A DNA stretch of 64,000 nt from Vibrio hippocampi (GTDB taxonomy: Bacteria > Pseudomonadota > Gammaproteobacteria > Enterobacterales > Vibrionaceae): contig NZ_CAKLCM010000003.1 in the NCBI RefSeq assembly GCF_921292975.1, forward strand, positions 992,001 to 1,056,000. The letters run 5' to 3'. A program made the translations under genes and the position numbers. Shown here one piece after another: positions 28,581 through 39,268 of the stretch (positions within the stretch are counted from its first letter, which is position 1; every line of letters starts with the position of its first letter). The notes below the pieces were generated by a model that saw only the letters and a list, made by a program, of their open reading frames with translations, had not been told where the DNA came from and did not search any database.

Positions 28581-28826
28581 CTAAAGTGAGTAAGCTGGCC
28601 AAAATACCGCAAAGCCAATTTTCAAAATCACTGCAATAAGTAAAAGGCTGATACCAAGACGGTAATATTTATATTCATTGGTCGTTAAAGGTATACGTTT
28701 GTAAAACATCGTCGCGATTCCTTTCCAGTCTTGGCTACGACGCCCATACATGACCAAACTACTCACAATCGCCATCACTCCGATACAGAGTGCGACCTTT
28801 TCACTGATGTAGATAGCAAGTTCCAT
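28581..28826 (-). CDS. Small two-segment inner-membrane protein
   Basis: An 81-residue protein with two likely membrane helices (VALCIGVMAIVSSLVMYG and GISLLLIAVILKIGFAVFW) joined by a basic loop (RRSQDWKGIATMFYKR). GAGGAG lies ahead of the ATG. The family is not recognised; it is convergent with the upstream barrel gene. Confidence 0.55.
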   Translation of the reverse strand: MELAIYISEKVALCIGVMAIVSSLVMYGRRSQDWKGIATMFYKRIPLTTNEYKYYRLGISLLLIAVILKIGFAVFWPAYSL

Positions 28827-29155
28827 TTATATACTCCTCAGCATAGATTAATGAGGATTATTATACTCACCCTTCTCTAACCTTGCCTTAGAACTAAAGT
28901 CTAATGATTATTCGACTATTTTTGTAAAAGAATTTTAACCAAAAAAACTGAAATCACGGCGCGATAATCAGAGAGAATACAATCTATTAGCTGATAATAT
29001 TATTTATTACATTCCCTAGCGCCTCAAATCCTCTTAAATACAAACCTTAACAATTAAATAAAGATTATTTCTTTGAAAAAAAATCAAAACTCGCCTACTT
29101 TTAGCAATGGAGCTATATCTATGAAAAAACTTAGTTAATAACAAAGGACGTCGTT
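28827..29155. promoter_or_regulatory. Long AT-rich leader of the OmpA-family gene
   Basis: This 329-base stretch has no supportable gene. It is very AT-rich just before the OmpA-family start and ends with AAAGGA. Such long leaders are often small-RNA targets for porin genes, but I see no specific site. Confidence 0.35.
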
Positions 29156-30151
29156 ATGAAAAAAACAGTGGTAGCTATCGCATTGAGCGGCATAGTAGCA
29201 ATACCCGCAGCAATGGCAGAAGGCTTTTATTTAGGTGGTCGCTTAGGTGGTTCAGAACTTAACGACGCGTGTAATATTTCAGGCACAGCTTGTGATGACA
29301 GTCAGTTTAGTGCTGGTTTCTTCACTGGCTACGAGTGGAATGAATATCTAGCACTCGAATTTGCTTATGATTATCTCGGCAATTTTGAAACATCGTTCGT
29401 ACAGGGCAGCACCGGTTATCTGCAAGATGACACACTGAGTGCGTTAACTCTTGCCCCTAAACTTTCCTACCCATTTACTGATACTTTCTCAGTATTCGGT
29501 AAACTTGGTGCGGCATACACAACCTATGGCGACAGAGACGACACGGTATTAATGGGTGGTCTCGGTCTAGAATATGACTTTGCTACTGCATGGTCTGGTC
29601 GCCTTGAATATCAACGTCTCAATGACATTAGTGACGGTTGGTTCAAGACGGACGTCGACACCTTCTGGCTAGGTGTTTCATACTCATTTGGTAATACGCC
29701 CGCAGCTGTAGTGGTTGCACCTGCGCCTGCACCAACTGAGCCAGTGATGGTAACGGTAACGAAGACGAAAACCTTTGAGCAGGTTTCAGGTCAAGAGTAT
29801 TTCGCGTTCAACAGCAGCAAACTGGCTGCAGAACGTAAAGGCGACTTTGATCCACTTATCGCGTTGTTGAAAGAACATCCACAAGCAAACGTAGAAATCG
29901 TTGGTCACACTGATTCCATCGGTTCTGCCGCTATTAACCAAACTATCTCTGAAGCTCGTGCTACAACAATTGCTTCGTATCTTGAGTCACAAGGTATTGA
30001 TAGTTCTCGTATGACAGTGAAAGGGATGGGCGAAAGCACGCCAGTTGCTTCAAACGAAACTAAAGAAGGTCGTGCTCAGAACCGTCGTGTTGAAATCTTA
30101 GTACCAGCATTCGAGTACATGGTTGACGAAGTTCAGGAAATGACAAAGTAG
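29156..30151 (+). CDS. OmpA-family outer-membrane protein
   Basis: A 331-residue protein. The signal peptide is MKKTVVAIALSGIVAIPAAMA. Residues ~22-180 form an eight-stranded barrel (GFYLGGRLGGSELND ... FWLGVSYSFG). A short proline/alanine hinge follows (VVVAPAPAPTEP), then an OmpA-like peptidoglycan-binding domain (~205-320) with VEIVGHTDSIGSAAINQTIS and NRRVEILV. It anchors the outer membrane to peptidoglycan. AAAGGA precedes the ATG. Two cysteines lie in the first loop (NACNISGTACDD), unlike E. coli OmpA. Confidence 0.88.
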   Translation: MKKTVVAIALSGIVAIPAAMAEGFYLGGRLGGSELNDACNISGTACDDSQFSAGFFTGYEWNEYLALEFAYDYLGNFETSFVQGSTGYLQDDTLSALTLAPKLSYPFTDTFSVFGKLGAAYTTYGDRDDTVLMGGLGLEYDFATAWSGRLEYQRLNDISDGWFKTDVDTFWLGVSYSFGNTPAAVVVAPAPAPTEPVMVTVTKTKTFEQVSGQEYFAFNSSKLAAERKGDFDPLIALLKEHPQANVEIVGHTDSIGSAAINQTISEARATTIASYLESQGIDSSRMTVKGMGESTPVASNETKEGRAQNRRVEILVPAFEYMVDEVQEMTK

Positions 30152-30234
30152 AGTATGACTCCTTATTAGAGAGTCGCCTTCGAGTAAAGCCATTTGCTCA
30201 TACCGCATTCTCTCATAGGACATTTCTCATATAA

Positions 30235-30267
30235 GAAAGCCCCAAGGGATTCATCCTTGGGGCTTTC
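30235..30267 (+). terminator. Terminator of the OmpA-family gene
   Basis: A perfect 13-bp stem (GAAAGCCCCAAGG and complement) with a 7-base loop, followed by TATTTTGG. It lies 84 bases after the stop. Confidence 0.75.
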
Positions 30268-30357
30268 TATTTTGGTTAAGAAAATTTTCTTAACCAAGTG
30301 GCTATCGCCTATTGCAACAAGATTACTTGGTTAGAAACTTTTGCACTACCGTCTCTA

Positions 30358-31626
30358 CTAGGCATTCAGTGCTTGTTCTAAGTCGGCAATAATATCGTCT
30401 ATATGTTCAATTCCAACCGATAAGCGAATCATCTCTGGACGTACACCCGCCTCAAGCTGCTCTTGTTCTGTCATCTGACGATGGGTTGTCGAGGCAGGGT
30501 GACAAGCTAAAGATTTGGCATCACCGATATTGACTAATCTCTTAAAGATCTGCAAAGCATCATAGAAACGAACGCCAGCTTCATAACCTTGATTTAAACC
30601 AAATGACAAAATTGCTGATGGTTTACCGCCCATATATTTATTGGCTAACTCGTGATAAGGCGAATCCTCAAGACCAGCATAGCTTACCCAGCTTACTTTC
30701 TCGTGATTTTTTAAATACTCAGCCACTTTCAGCGCGTTCTCGGTGTGTCGCTCCATACGCAGTGCAAGCGTTTCTAGACCTTGCAGTAACATGAACGAAT
30801 TCATTGGCGATAGCGCAGAGCCGGTATTTCTCAGTGGAACGGTACGTGCACGGCCAATAAATGCGGCAGGTCCAAAGGCTTCCGTATATACCACACCATG
30901 ATAAGAAGGCTCTGGTTGATTAAACACTGGGAAGCGTTCTTTGTGCTGATCCCATGGGAATTTACCAGAGTCAACGATAACCCCTCCCAACGAAGTGCCA
31001 TGTCCGCCCACATATTTAGTTAACGAGTGGACGACAATATCCGCACCGTGCTCAATCGGTTTACAGAGGATCGGTGTCGCCACTGTATTGTCTACCACCA
31101 CTGGCACACCTTGCGCATGAGCGAGTTTGGCAATGGCTTCAATATCGACAATATTACCGGCTGGGTTACCTATCGTTTCACAGTAAACCGCTTTGGTTTT
31201 ATCATCGATCAATTCCGCTAACGACTCCGGTTTGTCATCTTTAGCAAATCTTACCTCGATACCCATGTTCGGCAGCATGTGGGCAAAAAGAGTGTAGGTT
31301 CCACCGTATAGTTGTGGCGTTGAGACGATATTATCGCCCGCTTGTGCCAGTGTCAGAATGGCATAATGAATGGCGGCACTGCCTGCACTGACAACCAAAC
31401 CTGCAATTCCCCCTTCCAACGCTGCCATTCTTTGCTCCAACACATCGTTTGTTGGATTCATAATGCGGGTATAGATATTACCGGGCACTTCTAAGTTGAA
31501 TAAATCCGCGCCATGTTGAGCGCTATCAAATTCATACGCCACGGTTTGGTAAATCGGGGTTGCCACAGATTTAGTGGTAGGGTCTGTTTCATAACCATGA
31601 TGAATTGACAGGGTTTCGTCTTTCAT
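30358..31626 (-). CDS. metY: O-acetylhomoserine sulfhydrylase
   Basis: A 422-residue PLP enzyme of the Cys/Met metabolism family, making homocysteine from O-acetylhomoserine and sulfide. The PLP lysine is in [18 protein letters not shown]. The N terminus ([21 protein letters not shown]) and the C-terminal [16 protein letters not shown] are typical of MetY. AAAGGA precedes the ATG. The gene is alone; I did not find convincing MetJ boxes upstream. Confidence 0.9.
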   Translation of the reverse strand: MKDETLSIHHGYETDPTTKSVATPIYQTVAYEFDSAQHGADLFNLEVPGNIYTRIMNPTNDVLEQRMAALEGGIAGLVVSAGSAAIHYAILTLAQAGDNIVSTPQLYGGTYTLFAHMLPNMGIEVRFAKDDKPESLAELIDDKTKAVYCETIGNPAGNIVDIEAIAKLAHAQGVPVVVDNTVATPILCKPIEHGADIVVHSLTKYVGGHGTSLGGVIVDSGKFPWDQHKERFPVFNQPEPSYHGVVYTEAFGPAAFIGRARTVPLRNTGSALSPMNSFMLLQGLETLALRMERHTENALKVAEYLKNHEKVSWVSYAGLEDSPYHELANKYMGGKPSAILSFGLNQGYEAGVRFYDALQIFKRLVNIGDAKSLACHPASTTHRQMTEQEQLEAGVRPEMIRLSVGIEHIDDIIADLEQALNA

Positions 31627-31822
31627 TAGTACGTCCTTTTACTGTAGATGTTGAGTCACTGATACAATGAGTCATTAATATAATTAGCAATTAATCTGCG
31701 GGTTGCAGACAAAAAGCTGAGTATTTCACTACCATACATAAAAATCCTTGGTTGAGCGCAAGTTTTAGAGAAAACATCACGGCTAACTCATTCATTACTA
31801 ACCATCTCGTCGAGTTTCAGGT

Positions 31823-31848
31823 AAAAAAAGACCCGCATAATGCGGGCC
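31823..31848 (-). terminator. Terminator of the GH3 gene
   Basis: On the minus strand a CCCGCAT/ATGCGGG hairpin is followed by seven T. It lies about 50 bases past the GH3 stop at 31899. Confidence 0.8.
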
Positions 31849-31898
31849 AAAATGGGTAAAACTGCCAAAGGAAATATCACTAGCAGGGTAAGGAAAAC

Positions 31899-34712
31899 TT
31901 AATTGAGCAATAACTTTTCAAGTTTGAGTCCGGGTTTGACAAAGACAATATCCAAGGTGTAAAAGCCCGCTGACAATTCAACCTCTAGCCCCTCAACCAT
32001 GACACTTTCACCATCGGTACCGTGGACAGAAAACGTCATCAAGAACTCGCCATTGAGCATAAGACTGCACGTCGATTGCGCTAATGAATTACGATTTAAA
32101 CTCACCTGAGCACTAAATCTATAGCGACGTTTATTATCAACGATAAGGCTCAAAGCTTGATCTCGCTTTGTTTGCAGAACCAGTGGATGGGCAACATCAA
32201 AGACCTCACCCTCCGGTTGCTTACTTAGCGGGGCAATGGACTTCACTGCTTGGTAGGCGACCAAAGGACGCTGCATAGCCGGCGTATCCATAAGGAAGCG
32301 GCAAATATTCATTGCGCTACGTTGTAGCTCACCCAACGTCAGCTCGCCTTGTTGTAACGCTTGCAAGGTATCATCGTGCATGGCGTTGCGCTCTGCGCCC
32401 TCATGCTCAACAACCATATAGAGATCATTTTGTGAACGTACCATGGCAGAGGTATAAGTTTTATCAGCAACGCCACCTGAAATCGCATGGTTCATTTTTG
32501 CCCACCAATCCGTCATCACAATGCCATCAAATCCCCATTCCTCTCGAAGAATACGAGTGTTGAGATCATAATTTGAAGCGGCCCAGTACCCATTGACCGG
32601 ATTGTATGCCGTCATTATCGAACGGGCGTTACCTTGTTTAACCGCCATTTCGAAAGGCTTAATATGAATTTCACGCAATGCCCTTTCTGACACAACTGCA
32701 TCAACATCTTGACGATAACTTTCCTGATCATTGCCCGCATAATGCTTAAGCGTACCAGTAACACCGGCGCGCGCTAAACCACGACACTGTGCCGCCGCCA
32801 TGGCACCAGTAATCAAAGGATCCTCAGAAAAATATTCGAAGTTTCGACCATTAAGAGGATGGCGATGAATATTAATGCCCGGACCGAGTAACGTGTCGAT
32901 CTGGTAGCTGCGCATTTCCATACCGACCAGATATAGAAGCGCTTCATTTAGGGGTTGATTCCAGGTACAACCGAGTAAAGTACCGATTGGGATCTGGGTT
33001 GCCTTATGACCACTGTCCATACGAATGCCTGAAGGTCCATCGGCCGCACAAGCGACGGGGATCCCCAACTCAAATAGACTATCGGATACACCACCAAACG
33101 CAGAAGCCGTGCCCGGCGTAACCTTGGGACTGCACATGCCTTCACCTCTGACGATAGTGGCAAGTTCGGCAGGTGTCATTTGAGCCACAAACGAGGCTAA
33201 ATCCGCACGCCCTTGTTTGACATCAATTAGCTTGATGCCTTTATCGCCCGTGACTACCATCGTCTGCGGTAAATTAGCAATAATGTACTCAGCCGGATCT
33301 TGTTGGCGTAAAGCAACTGGTTGATAACTAATGCGGTAGTTCTGTTTGCTATCCTTCTGCCTACCATCCTGCGGTTGACTCTCTTTGGCTAACGGATGCA
33401 TCCGCTTGAACGCAACTTTTGGAGCGCAGGCTTCTTGTAACTGTTCCACAACTAACAGTTGCTCAAGGTCATAAATCGCGTCAACCGCCTTAGCACTGCG
33501 TACGTTTCCACCCAGATAGAAATGATACTCTCCCGCCTCTAAAACATAGCAACTTAAATGACCCGTTTGCCCGGCATCGTCGTAGGCAGCCATACTCGCA
33601 ACAGGGACTGAAAGTCGCAATTGTTGCGCTTGTCCGGGCTCAATAGTATCGGTTTTAACAAAGCCAATAAGCGCTCGAGTTGGTCTGCCTAACAGACCTT
33701 GAGGTGCCTGTAAGTAGAGTTGAACCACTTCTTTACTGGCAAACTGAACGCCGATATTTCGCACCGAGATATCGAAATGTAAAACCTTTTCAGCACCTAT
33801 TCCGGTAGCGCTGAAATTCACTAAATGGTGTTCGAATTCGGTATAAGACAGACCCGCACCAAATGGAAATTGCACCGCCTCGGGCTTGAACGTTTCAAAA
33901 TATCGATAGCCAACGTAGATATCTTCGGCATAGCAGTTGTGCTCACTATGACCAAAGTTGGCGGAGGATGGGTAATCACTCAAATTATAGGCAATACTGT
34001 CGGTTAACCGACCACTTGGAGAAAAGTCTCCAGAGAGAATGTCAGCCAAAGCGTGCCCACCCTCCATTCCGGCAGCCCAAGAGTAAAGTACCGCTTTAAT
34101 CGAATTGCTATTGTCTAACGTGGTTAGCCAACTCATGTCCATGATGTTCGTGGTATTAAGAACCACGACCACCTGTTCAAAATGATGGGTAACTTGACTT
34201 AACATTGCCAGTTCCAAGTCAGTCAAGCGATAACTGCCTGGTTGATCGGCATTATCTTGGTCCTCTCCCGCGGTACGACCAATAAATACCACCGCTTTGT
34301 TGGCGCGCAAAGCGGCTTGTTGGACGGTCAAATCATCCAGCGGCATCTCGTGTTGAAACCAAGGCTCGGACGCCCAACCGCCACCGCCGTCATCAAAAGG
34401 ATGTTTTGCTACCCAGTCGTGATACAGAGTCGCCAATTCTTCATCAACCGCTACCGAGGCATTCGCTCGCAAACCGTCAACGGCATTCACGGCATAGTTA
34501 ACATTCACAGCCCCGCCCGATCCGGTGCCACTGCGATAAGTATCAATTTGACAACGTCCAAACAACGCTAATTTATCGTCACTGGTTACAGGAAGAATCT
34601 GATCACGGTTCTGTAACAGCACAATTCCTTCTCTAGCCGCTTGACGACTAATGACAACTAAGGAGTTTTGTGCCTCGCTCATCTGCTTTAAATCCATATA
34701 TTGAGAGACCAT
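31899..34712 (-). CDS. Glycoside hydrolase family 3 with permuted domain order
   Basis: A long GH3 beta-glycosidase. The order is unusual. The sandwich domain comes first (REGIVLLQNRDQILPV), next a fibronectin-III-like domain (about 330-430), and last the TIM-barrel catalytic domain, with the nucleophile aspartate in GIVMTDWW and LKHYAGNDQES. A C-terminal domain of about 100 residues follows. Such reversed GH3 enzymes are known in gut bacteria. The start is unsure: the frame is open to 34844, and ATGs at 34712, 34697 and 34682 are candidates, none with a strong ribosome-binding site. No signal peptide is visible, so it is probably cytoplasmic or periplasmic. A LacI-type operator lies upstream. 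Confidence 0.8.
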   Translation of the reverse strand: MVSQYMDLKQMSEAQNSLVVISRQAAREGIVLLQNRDQILPVTSDDKLALFGRCQIDTYRSGTGSGGAVNVNYAVNAVDGLRANASVAVDEELATLYHDWVAKHPFDDGGGGWASEPWFQHEMPLDDLTVQQAALRANKAVVFIGRTAGEDQDNADQPGSYRLTDLELAMLSQVTHHFEQVVVVLNTTNIMDMSWLTTLDNSNSIKAVLYSWAAGMEGGHALADILSGDFSPSGRLTDSIAYNLSDYPSSANFGHSEHNCYAEDIYVGYRYFETFKPEAVQFPFGAGLSYTEFEHHLVNFSATGIGAEKVLHFDISVRNIGVQFASKEVVQLYLQAPQGLLGRPTRALIGFVKTDTIEPGQAQQLRLSVPVASMAAYDDAGQTGHLSCYVLEAGEYHFYLGGNVRSAKAVDAIYDLEQLLVVEQLQEACAPKVAFKRMHPLAKESQPQDGRQKDSKQNYRISYQPVALRQQDPAEYIIANLPQTMVVTGDKGIKLIDVKQGRADLASFVAQMTPAELATIVRGEGMCSPKVTPGTASAFGGVSDSLFELGIPVACAADGPSGIRMDSGHKATQIPIGTLLGCTWNQPLNEALLYLVGMEMRSYQIDTLLGPGINIHRHPLNGRNFEYFSEDPLITGAMAAAQCRGLARAGVTGTLKHYAGNDQESYRQDVDAVVSERALREIHIKPFEMAVKQGNARSIMTAYNPVNGYWAASNYDLNTRILREEWGFDGIVMTDWWAKMNHAISGGVADKTYTSAMVRSQNDLYMVVEHEGAERNAMHDDTLQALQQGELTLGELQRSAMNICRFLMDTPAMQRPLVAYQAVKSIAPLSKQPEGEVFDVAHPLVLQTKRDQALSLIVDNKRRYRFSAQVSLNRNSLAQSTCSLMLNGEFLMTFSVHGTDGESVMVEGLEVELSAGFYTLDIVFVKPGLKLEKLLLN

Positions 34713-34914
34713 AAGTAACAGTCGATACCATCTAATCGAGAAAATACCCACGTATTCCAAAGGGAATCGTCCCTTATCACTTACGTTGCTCACTTCTCTA
34801 TTTGTCGATAGATGCCAAAGACTTGGGTGCCAAAACAAATTCAATCAAAACCACTGTCACGCTGTTGTGCTAACGCCTATTTGGCTTTAGTTCAAATTGC
34901 AGACAACACCTTCG

Positions 34915-34928
34915 TGAAAGCGCTTTAT
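34915..34928. promoter_or_regulatory. LacI-type operator, site A (GH3/AraC gap)
   Basis: TGAAAGCGCTTTAT, containing the perfect palindrome AAAGCGCTTT at 34917-34926, in the divergent gap between GH3 and the AraC gene. Confidence 0.6.
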
Positions 34929-35005
34929 TTTAATATTTTTGAATAGTATTCTTCAAAGTTACGGCATTCTACTAATATTGCGACATTAATAAGGAAGTTT
35001 GCGAC

Positions 35006-35878
35006 ATGAGCATCACTTACCAACTCAAGTCACATCAAAGATATAATCAATTGAAGTTTGCGTATGTTGATGGACATCATCAATGCGACTTTGCGTTACA
35101 CAAACACGATTTCGCCGAACTGTTTTTAGTGGTGAGTGGTAGCGGAACCCACACCGTGGCCAAGCATGAATATTCGCTCAATGGCGGCGATGTTTTTGTT
35201 ATCAAAGGCGATGTAGAACACAGCTTTACCAGTGTGGATGAGCTTAAAATTATCAACCTAATGTTTGATGCCGATACGCCTTTTTTTGAGACCCTGTCCA
35301 TGCGCCAGCAGCCCGGTTATCAAGCGATGTTCAAGGTCGACCCTATCGCACGACAGTCTGCTGAATATCGAGCCATGCTCACCTTAAGCCCATCACAACT
35401 CGCTTCAATCCTTGAGTTAATGGCACAAATTAAACATGAATACCTTGCTGCGAATAGTGGCTTTGATGTCATGCTGACGAGTTTATTGCAGCAGTTAGTG
35501 ATCTCCCTTGTTCGCCTGTACCAACAACAAAATGAGGAGCTTCCACAAACCACGCTCGCGCTAAGTCGCGCTCTGGTTTTTGTCGAGCAAAACTTTGCTG
35601 ACACCAGCATTACTAGCAGCAAAATTGCACAAGCGGCTTATATCAGTAAACGTCAACTCGAACGCCTTTTTCGACAATTTCTCAATACCTCACCCAACCA
35701 CTATTTAAGAGACATGCAATTAGAGTTTGCGCGTCAACTATTATGCGGAGAAAAAAAAGCGACGATTCAAGACATTGCCGAACGTTGCGGGTATTCGGAC
35801 AGCAACTACTTCTCTAAGTGCTTTAAGCAGAAATTCCTAGTCAATCCAAGAAATTATCGTCAACAATTCCGAACCTAG
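35006..35878 (+). CDS. AraC-family regulator with cupin sensor domain
   Basis: A 290-residue regulator. The N-terminal cupin (about 20-110: HDFAELFLVVSGSGTH, FVIKGDVEHSF) would bind a sugar. The C-terminal double helix-turn-helix is at about 190-285 (SKIAQAAYISKRQLERLFRQ, then IAERCGYSDSNYFSKCFKQK). The layout is like ChbR or RhaS. AAGGAAG precedes the ATG at 35006. It is divergent from the GH3 gene and probably controls it, with the operator between them bound by a separate LacI-type protein. Confidence 0.85.
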   Translation: MSITYQLKSHQRYNQLKFAYVDGHHQCDFALHKHDFAELFLVVSGSGTHTVAKHEYSLNGGDVFVIKGDVEHSFTSVDELKIINLMFDADTPFFETLSMRQQPGYQAMFKVDPIARQSAEYRAMLTLSPSQLASILELMAQIKHEYLAANSGFDVMLTSLLQQLVISLVRLYQQQNEELPQTTLALSRALVFVEQNFADTSITSSKIAQAAYISKRQLERLFRQFLNTSPNHYLRDMQLEFARQLLCGEKKATIQDIAERCGYSDSNYFSKCFKQKFLVNPRNYRQQFRT

Positions 35879-35918
35879 CGCTGACAAGTCACCATTGTGC
35901 TGCTTACTTCACCTATTT

Positions 35919-35932
35919 TGTAAGCGCTTTCA
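35919..35932. promoter_or_regulatory. LacI-type operator, site B
   Basis: TGTAAGCGCTTTCA, 41 bases after the AraC stop and 350 bases before the binding-protein gene. Confidence 0.6.
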
Positions 35933-36166
35933 TTAATTTAAAGTAGATCACATTCAATACATCGTTCTCACTATATAATCGTACGCTGTTTCGCTTGTTA
36001 GATTTCAGACACTGTATCAAAGCCATTGGATGGAAAACTATCGCAGCAAAAGCGATGACAAAAAAAGCGATTGCCATACAAAGCTATCGCCTATGAATCC
36101 AGCGCATAAAGCCAGCGCATAAATGTATAGTGCCTCACTCTCTTGGGGAGAGTAATTGGAGCAAGC

Positions 36167-36267
36167 TTTAACACATTTTTATACTTAACACATTTTATAT
36201 TTAATGCGCTGCTGGATTTAACACATATTTGGATTCAACACATAGTTGTATTTAACACGCTGTTGTA
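36167..36267. repeat. Six 16-17-bp tandem repeats in the leader of the binding-protein gene
   Basis: Units include TTTAACACATTTTTATA, TTTAACACATATTTGGA, TTCAACACATAGTTGTA and TTTAACACGCTGTTGTA. The third unit is diverged and the second is one base short. The last unit ends 14 bases before the start codon at 36282, so copy number would change the leader length. Confidence 0.8.
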
Positions 36268-36281
36268 AAAGGATAATACAC

Positions 36282-37142
36282 ATGTTCCGAAAACATTGTC
36301 TTCTCGCGGGTGTTCTGCTTTCGCTGTGCAGTCCGGGATTTGCTAAGCCGTTACGCATTCAAACCGGTATTGATGAGAGTAAATTGGCCGTTAACCTGTT
36401 ATCAGAGGCGGTGCGACGCAGTCCGATCTACTCTGAATTAGAATACGCTTATGGCGATGATCCCGAGCCTGCAACTAACAAGCTCATTGCCGATGTCAAA
36501 ACGGGTGCTTTAGATATTGTTTGGCTCGGAACCACCAGTGATTACGAGCAAGAAATGACCGCGCTGTACTTCCCAATATACCGTGGTTTATTAGGCATGC
36601 GCATCGCACTGGTTGAACAAGATAAACAAGATATTCTCGCTCAAGTCCGCACCTTTCCTGAGATGAAAAACTATATTCCATGCCAGGGGAAAATTTGGTC
36701 GGATACCTTTATTTTGGAAGAAAATGGGATTGTGGTCGCAAAGAGCATGAAGTACCACAATCTCTTTGCCATGTTGGAAGCTGACCGCTGTCATTACTTC
36801 CCTCGCGGTACCTTTGAAGCATATGCAGAAGCGGAACGCTACCCCGAGTACAACTTGGCGGTCGATAAGCATGTATTATTCCGTTATAAAATGCCTTCTT
36901 TCTTTTTTGTGAGTCGGGAAAACGAAGCATTGGCTCAACATCTCAGCGCGATTTTTGATGAAATGATCGACGATGGAACCTTTGCAAAACTCTTCTTTGC
37001 CAATCCAGAAGTCAATAACGCTTTAAAGCAAGCCAACCTAAATACGCGCACCATCTTCGATTTACACAACAACGATTTATCCACCAAAACTCAATCACTC
37101 CCCGACCGTTTCTGGTTCAATCCACTAACCGATAGGTATTAA
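36282..37142 (+). CDS. Periplasmic solute-binding-like protein, partner of a chemoreceptor
   Basis: A 286-residue exported protein with a signal peptide ([18 protein letters not shown]) and a bacterial extracellular solute-binding-type fold: [20 protein letters not shown] at the start and a C-terminal [18 protein letters not shown]. The start is ATG 36282, with AAGGAT upstream. There is no permease or ATPase next to it. Instead a chemoreceptor begins two bases after its stop, so it probably passes a ligand signal to that receptor. The ligand is unknown; the position among glucan genes suggests a sugar breakdown product. Confidence 0.65.
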   Translation: MFRKHCLLAGVLLSLCSPGFAKPLRIQTGIDESKLAVNLLSEAVRRSPIYSELEYAYGDDPEPATNKLIADVKTGALDIVWLGTTSDYEQEMTALYFPIYRGLLGMRIALVEQDKQDILAQVRTFPEMKNYIPCQGKIWSDTFILEENGIVVAKSMKYHNLFAMLEADRCHYFPRGTFEAYAEAERYPEYNLAVDKHVLFRYKMPSFFFVSRENEALAQHLSAIFDEMIDDGTFAKLFFANPEVNNALKQANLNTRTIFDLHNNDLSTKTQSLPDRFWFNPLTDRY

Positions 37143-37144
37143 TA

Positions 37145-38620
37145 ATGTTTAGAACTATTACCAGTAAAATTATTACGATGCTCGTTATTGTCGTTATTGC
37201 GGTGAGTGCCATCATCAATACCACTAAACTCATCAACACCCAAGACAGTCTACATAATGAGTTTGAGGCTGAGAAAATCGCACTGCAACAGCAAATGGCG
37301 ATTGTGTTTAATGAGCCGGTTTTTGTGATCGACAAACAGATGATCGAGTCTATTATTAGCGCTTTTTCTTCCAACCCCATTATCGCTTACATCAATGTTG
37401 TCGATCAGCGCGCTATTCCCCTATCGACACCGATGAATGTGGTAGCAGACGAGGTCGAAACGATAGAACTAGCATGGAATGACCAGCCTATCGGTTCTAT
37501 TGCTGTTGGCTTTTCTCATCAAGTGATGGCGGACAAAATCAATTCGGCTATTTTTTCTGCCATTGGCGATACCATTCAATATATCGTACTGCTCGCTTTA
37601 GCCATCTACCTATTAATCCGCACGATTGTCATTAAGCCCCTTGACCATCTAAACAATGTACTAAGAGAAATTGCCACTGGCGGAGGTGATCTTACCTCAC
37701 GCGCTCCTTGCCAATCGAAAGATGAAATTGGTGATTTAGGTAAAAACTTCAACAGCTTTGTTGCCACTATCCAGAGTATTGTCACCGACGTTGCAAAAGC
37801 AACAGAGCAACTCAGCCAAGTTTCAGAAAAAGTACGGGTTACCAAAGACAGCACCATTGAAAGTGCCGACAATCAATTTCAGCTAACTGAATTGTCCGTA
37901 AACAATGTTAATCAAGTGGATATTGCAACCAAGGAGATTGCCAATATCACTGAGCTCACGGTAGAGCAAACACAAAAGGCACAACAAGTGTCTAGCCATA
38001 GCCGTCAATCTATCGACAAAAACATTGCCAGTATCGGCTCCCTAGTCGAAACATTAGAGCAGACAGCAACGGAAGCGTCGGCATTGAAAGTCGCCAGTGA
38101 CAATATTGGCAGTGTACTCGATGTGATTAAAAGCATTGCGGAACAGACTAACCTGTTAGCGCTGAACGCTGCAATCGAGGCTGCACGTGCCGGTGATTCG
38201 GGTCGAGGCTTTGCTGTCGTCGCCGATGAGGTTCGCACTTTGGCGAGCCGAACTCATGACTCCACCACCGAAATTGAAACCATCATTGCTGAATTGCAAC
38301 AGAAGGCGGAAGCGTCTTATTTATCGACGCAAAACAGCAAAAGCAAGGTGACAGAGACCATTCGTTCCGCTGAACAAACCAGTAATGCTCTGGAAGATAT
38401 TGCGCAGGTGATGGATAGCATCCATGACCAATTCTACGCAGTTGCAAGTGCGACAGAAGAACAAGCTAACATCACTCACACGGTCACCAATGATATGCAG
38501 CGTCTAAAAACCAATGCAGAGCATTTATCAAAAGATGCTAACCATCTTGAGCATGCCACTCTTGAACTGATCGAAGTCGCCGATCAGTTACATGGGCAGA
38601 TCGAACGCTTTAAGTTCTAA
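37145..38620 (+). CDS. Methyl-accepting chemotaxis protein
   Basis: A 491-residue receptor: membrane segment at ~7-27, periplasmic Cache-type domain (~30-135), second membrane segment (~145-165), HAMP ([20 protein letters not shown]) and a signalling domain with the hairpin tip [20 protein letters not shown] and [15 protein letters not shown]. It feeds the CheA/CheW chemotaxis system. It starts two bases after the binding-protein gene, which implies one transcript and joint function. Confidence 0.9.
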   Translation: MFRTITSKIITMLVIVVIAVSAIINTTKLINTQDSLHNEFEAEKIALQQQMAIVFNEPVFVIDKQMIESIISAFSSNPIIAYINVVDQRAIPLSTPMNVVADEVETIELAWNDQPIGSIAVGFSHQVMADKINSAIFSAIGDTIQYIVLLALAIYLLIRTIVIKPLDHLNNVLREIATGGGDLTSRAPCQSKDEIGDLGKNFNSFVATIQSIVTDVAKATEQLSQVSEKVRVTKDSTIESADNQFQLTELSVNNVNQVDIATKEIANITELTVEQTQKAQQVSSHSRQSIDKNIASIGSLVETLEQTATEASALKVASDNIGSVLDVIKSIAEQTNLLALNAAIEAARAGDSGRGFAVVADEVRTLASRTHDSTTEIETIIAELQQKAEASYLSTQNSKSKVTETIRSAEQTSNALEDIAQVMDSIHDQFYAVASATEEQANITHTVTNDMQRLKTNAEHLSKDANHLEHATLELIEVADQLHGQIERFKF

Positions 38621-38627
38621 GCTAACT

Positions 38628-38669
38628 AAAGCCCGCCCGCCGTTGACCTTCTTGTCATCGGCGGGCTTT
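38628..38669 (+). terminator. Terminator of the receptor operon
   Basis: AAAGCCCGC and GCGGGCTTT pair around an internal GC-rich stretch, followed by ATTACATTT. It lies eight bases after the stop. Confidence 0.75.
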
Positions 38670-38837
38670 ATTACATTTGCACCTTACCTTTCGTCGATAA
38701 TTTTTCGTACTTTATTTTTCGCAGATCGCATTTCACTTTTTACAGAGTACCCTAAGCAGCAATAAAACGGCTTTAGGCAGAATAAACTGCTATCAATCAC
38801 TATTAACTCCGACGTCCAAAGATAACCCCAAGATTAA

Positions 38838-38851
38838 TGTAAGCGATTTCA
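38838..38851. promoter_or_regulatory. LacI-type operator, site C
   Basis: TGTAAGCGATTTCA, the distal of two sites ahead of the lipoprotein gene at 39307. Confidence 0.5.
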
Positions 38852-39254
38852 CAAAGATAATCAGATGAAAATCGGCAACTGTTGGCTCTCTAAACGCTTA
38901 ATATCTCACTTTATTACTACCCAACCCCACATTACGATACATCAATATTCAAACCGTTTTATATCACTACACGCTGAGTTTTCACTTAAAAAACGTTTGG
39001 CTTCCTCAATTATTTACAGGCTAAAAGCCACGTGGAATTATTGACAATGTGACTTTAAATCAAAACATTAACATAATACGGCTAATAATAGACCATTAGT
39101 CAACTCACTGAAGCGCCAATTTTCTATGCTGAGGTAGTTCGATAAATCCAACGCAATTCACCCTTCAATATCGAGTCTCTATCATTACTGTGACGTCAAT
39201 TGCAGGTATACAATTTTAGCGTTGACCCGATAGCCCGTACTCCACGAATATAAA

Positions 39255-39268
39255 AGAAAGCGATTACA
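39255..39268. promoter_or_regulatory. LacI-type operator, site D
   Basis: AGAAAGCGATTACA, 39 bases before the start codon at 39307, so likely at the promoter. Confidence 0.55.

Noticed and set aside
31627..31700. MetJ operator (met box) upstream of metY
   Set aside because: AGATGTTGAGTCACTG is only a loose match to tandem AGACGTCT boxes.
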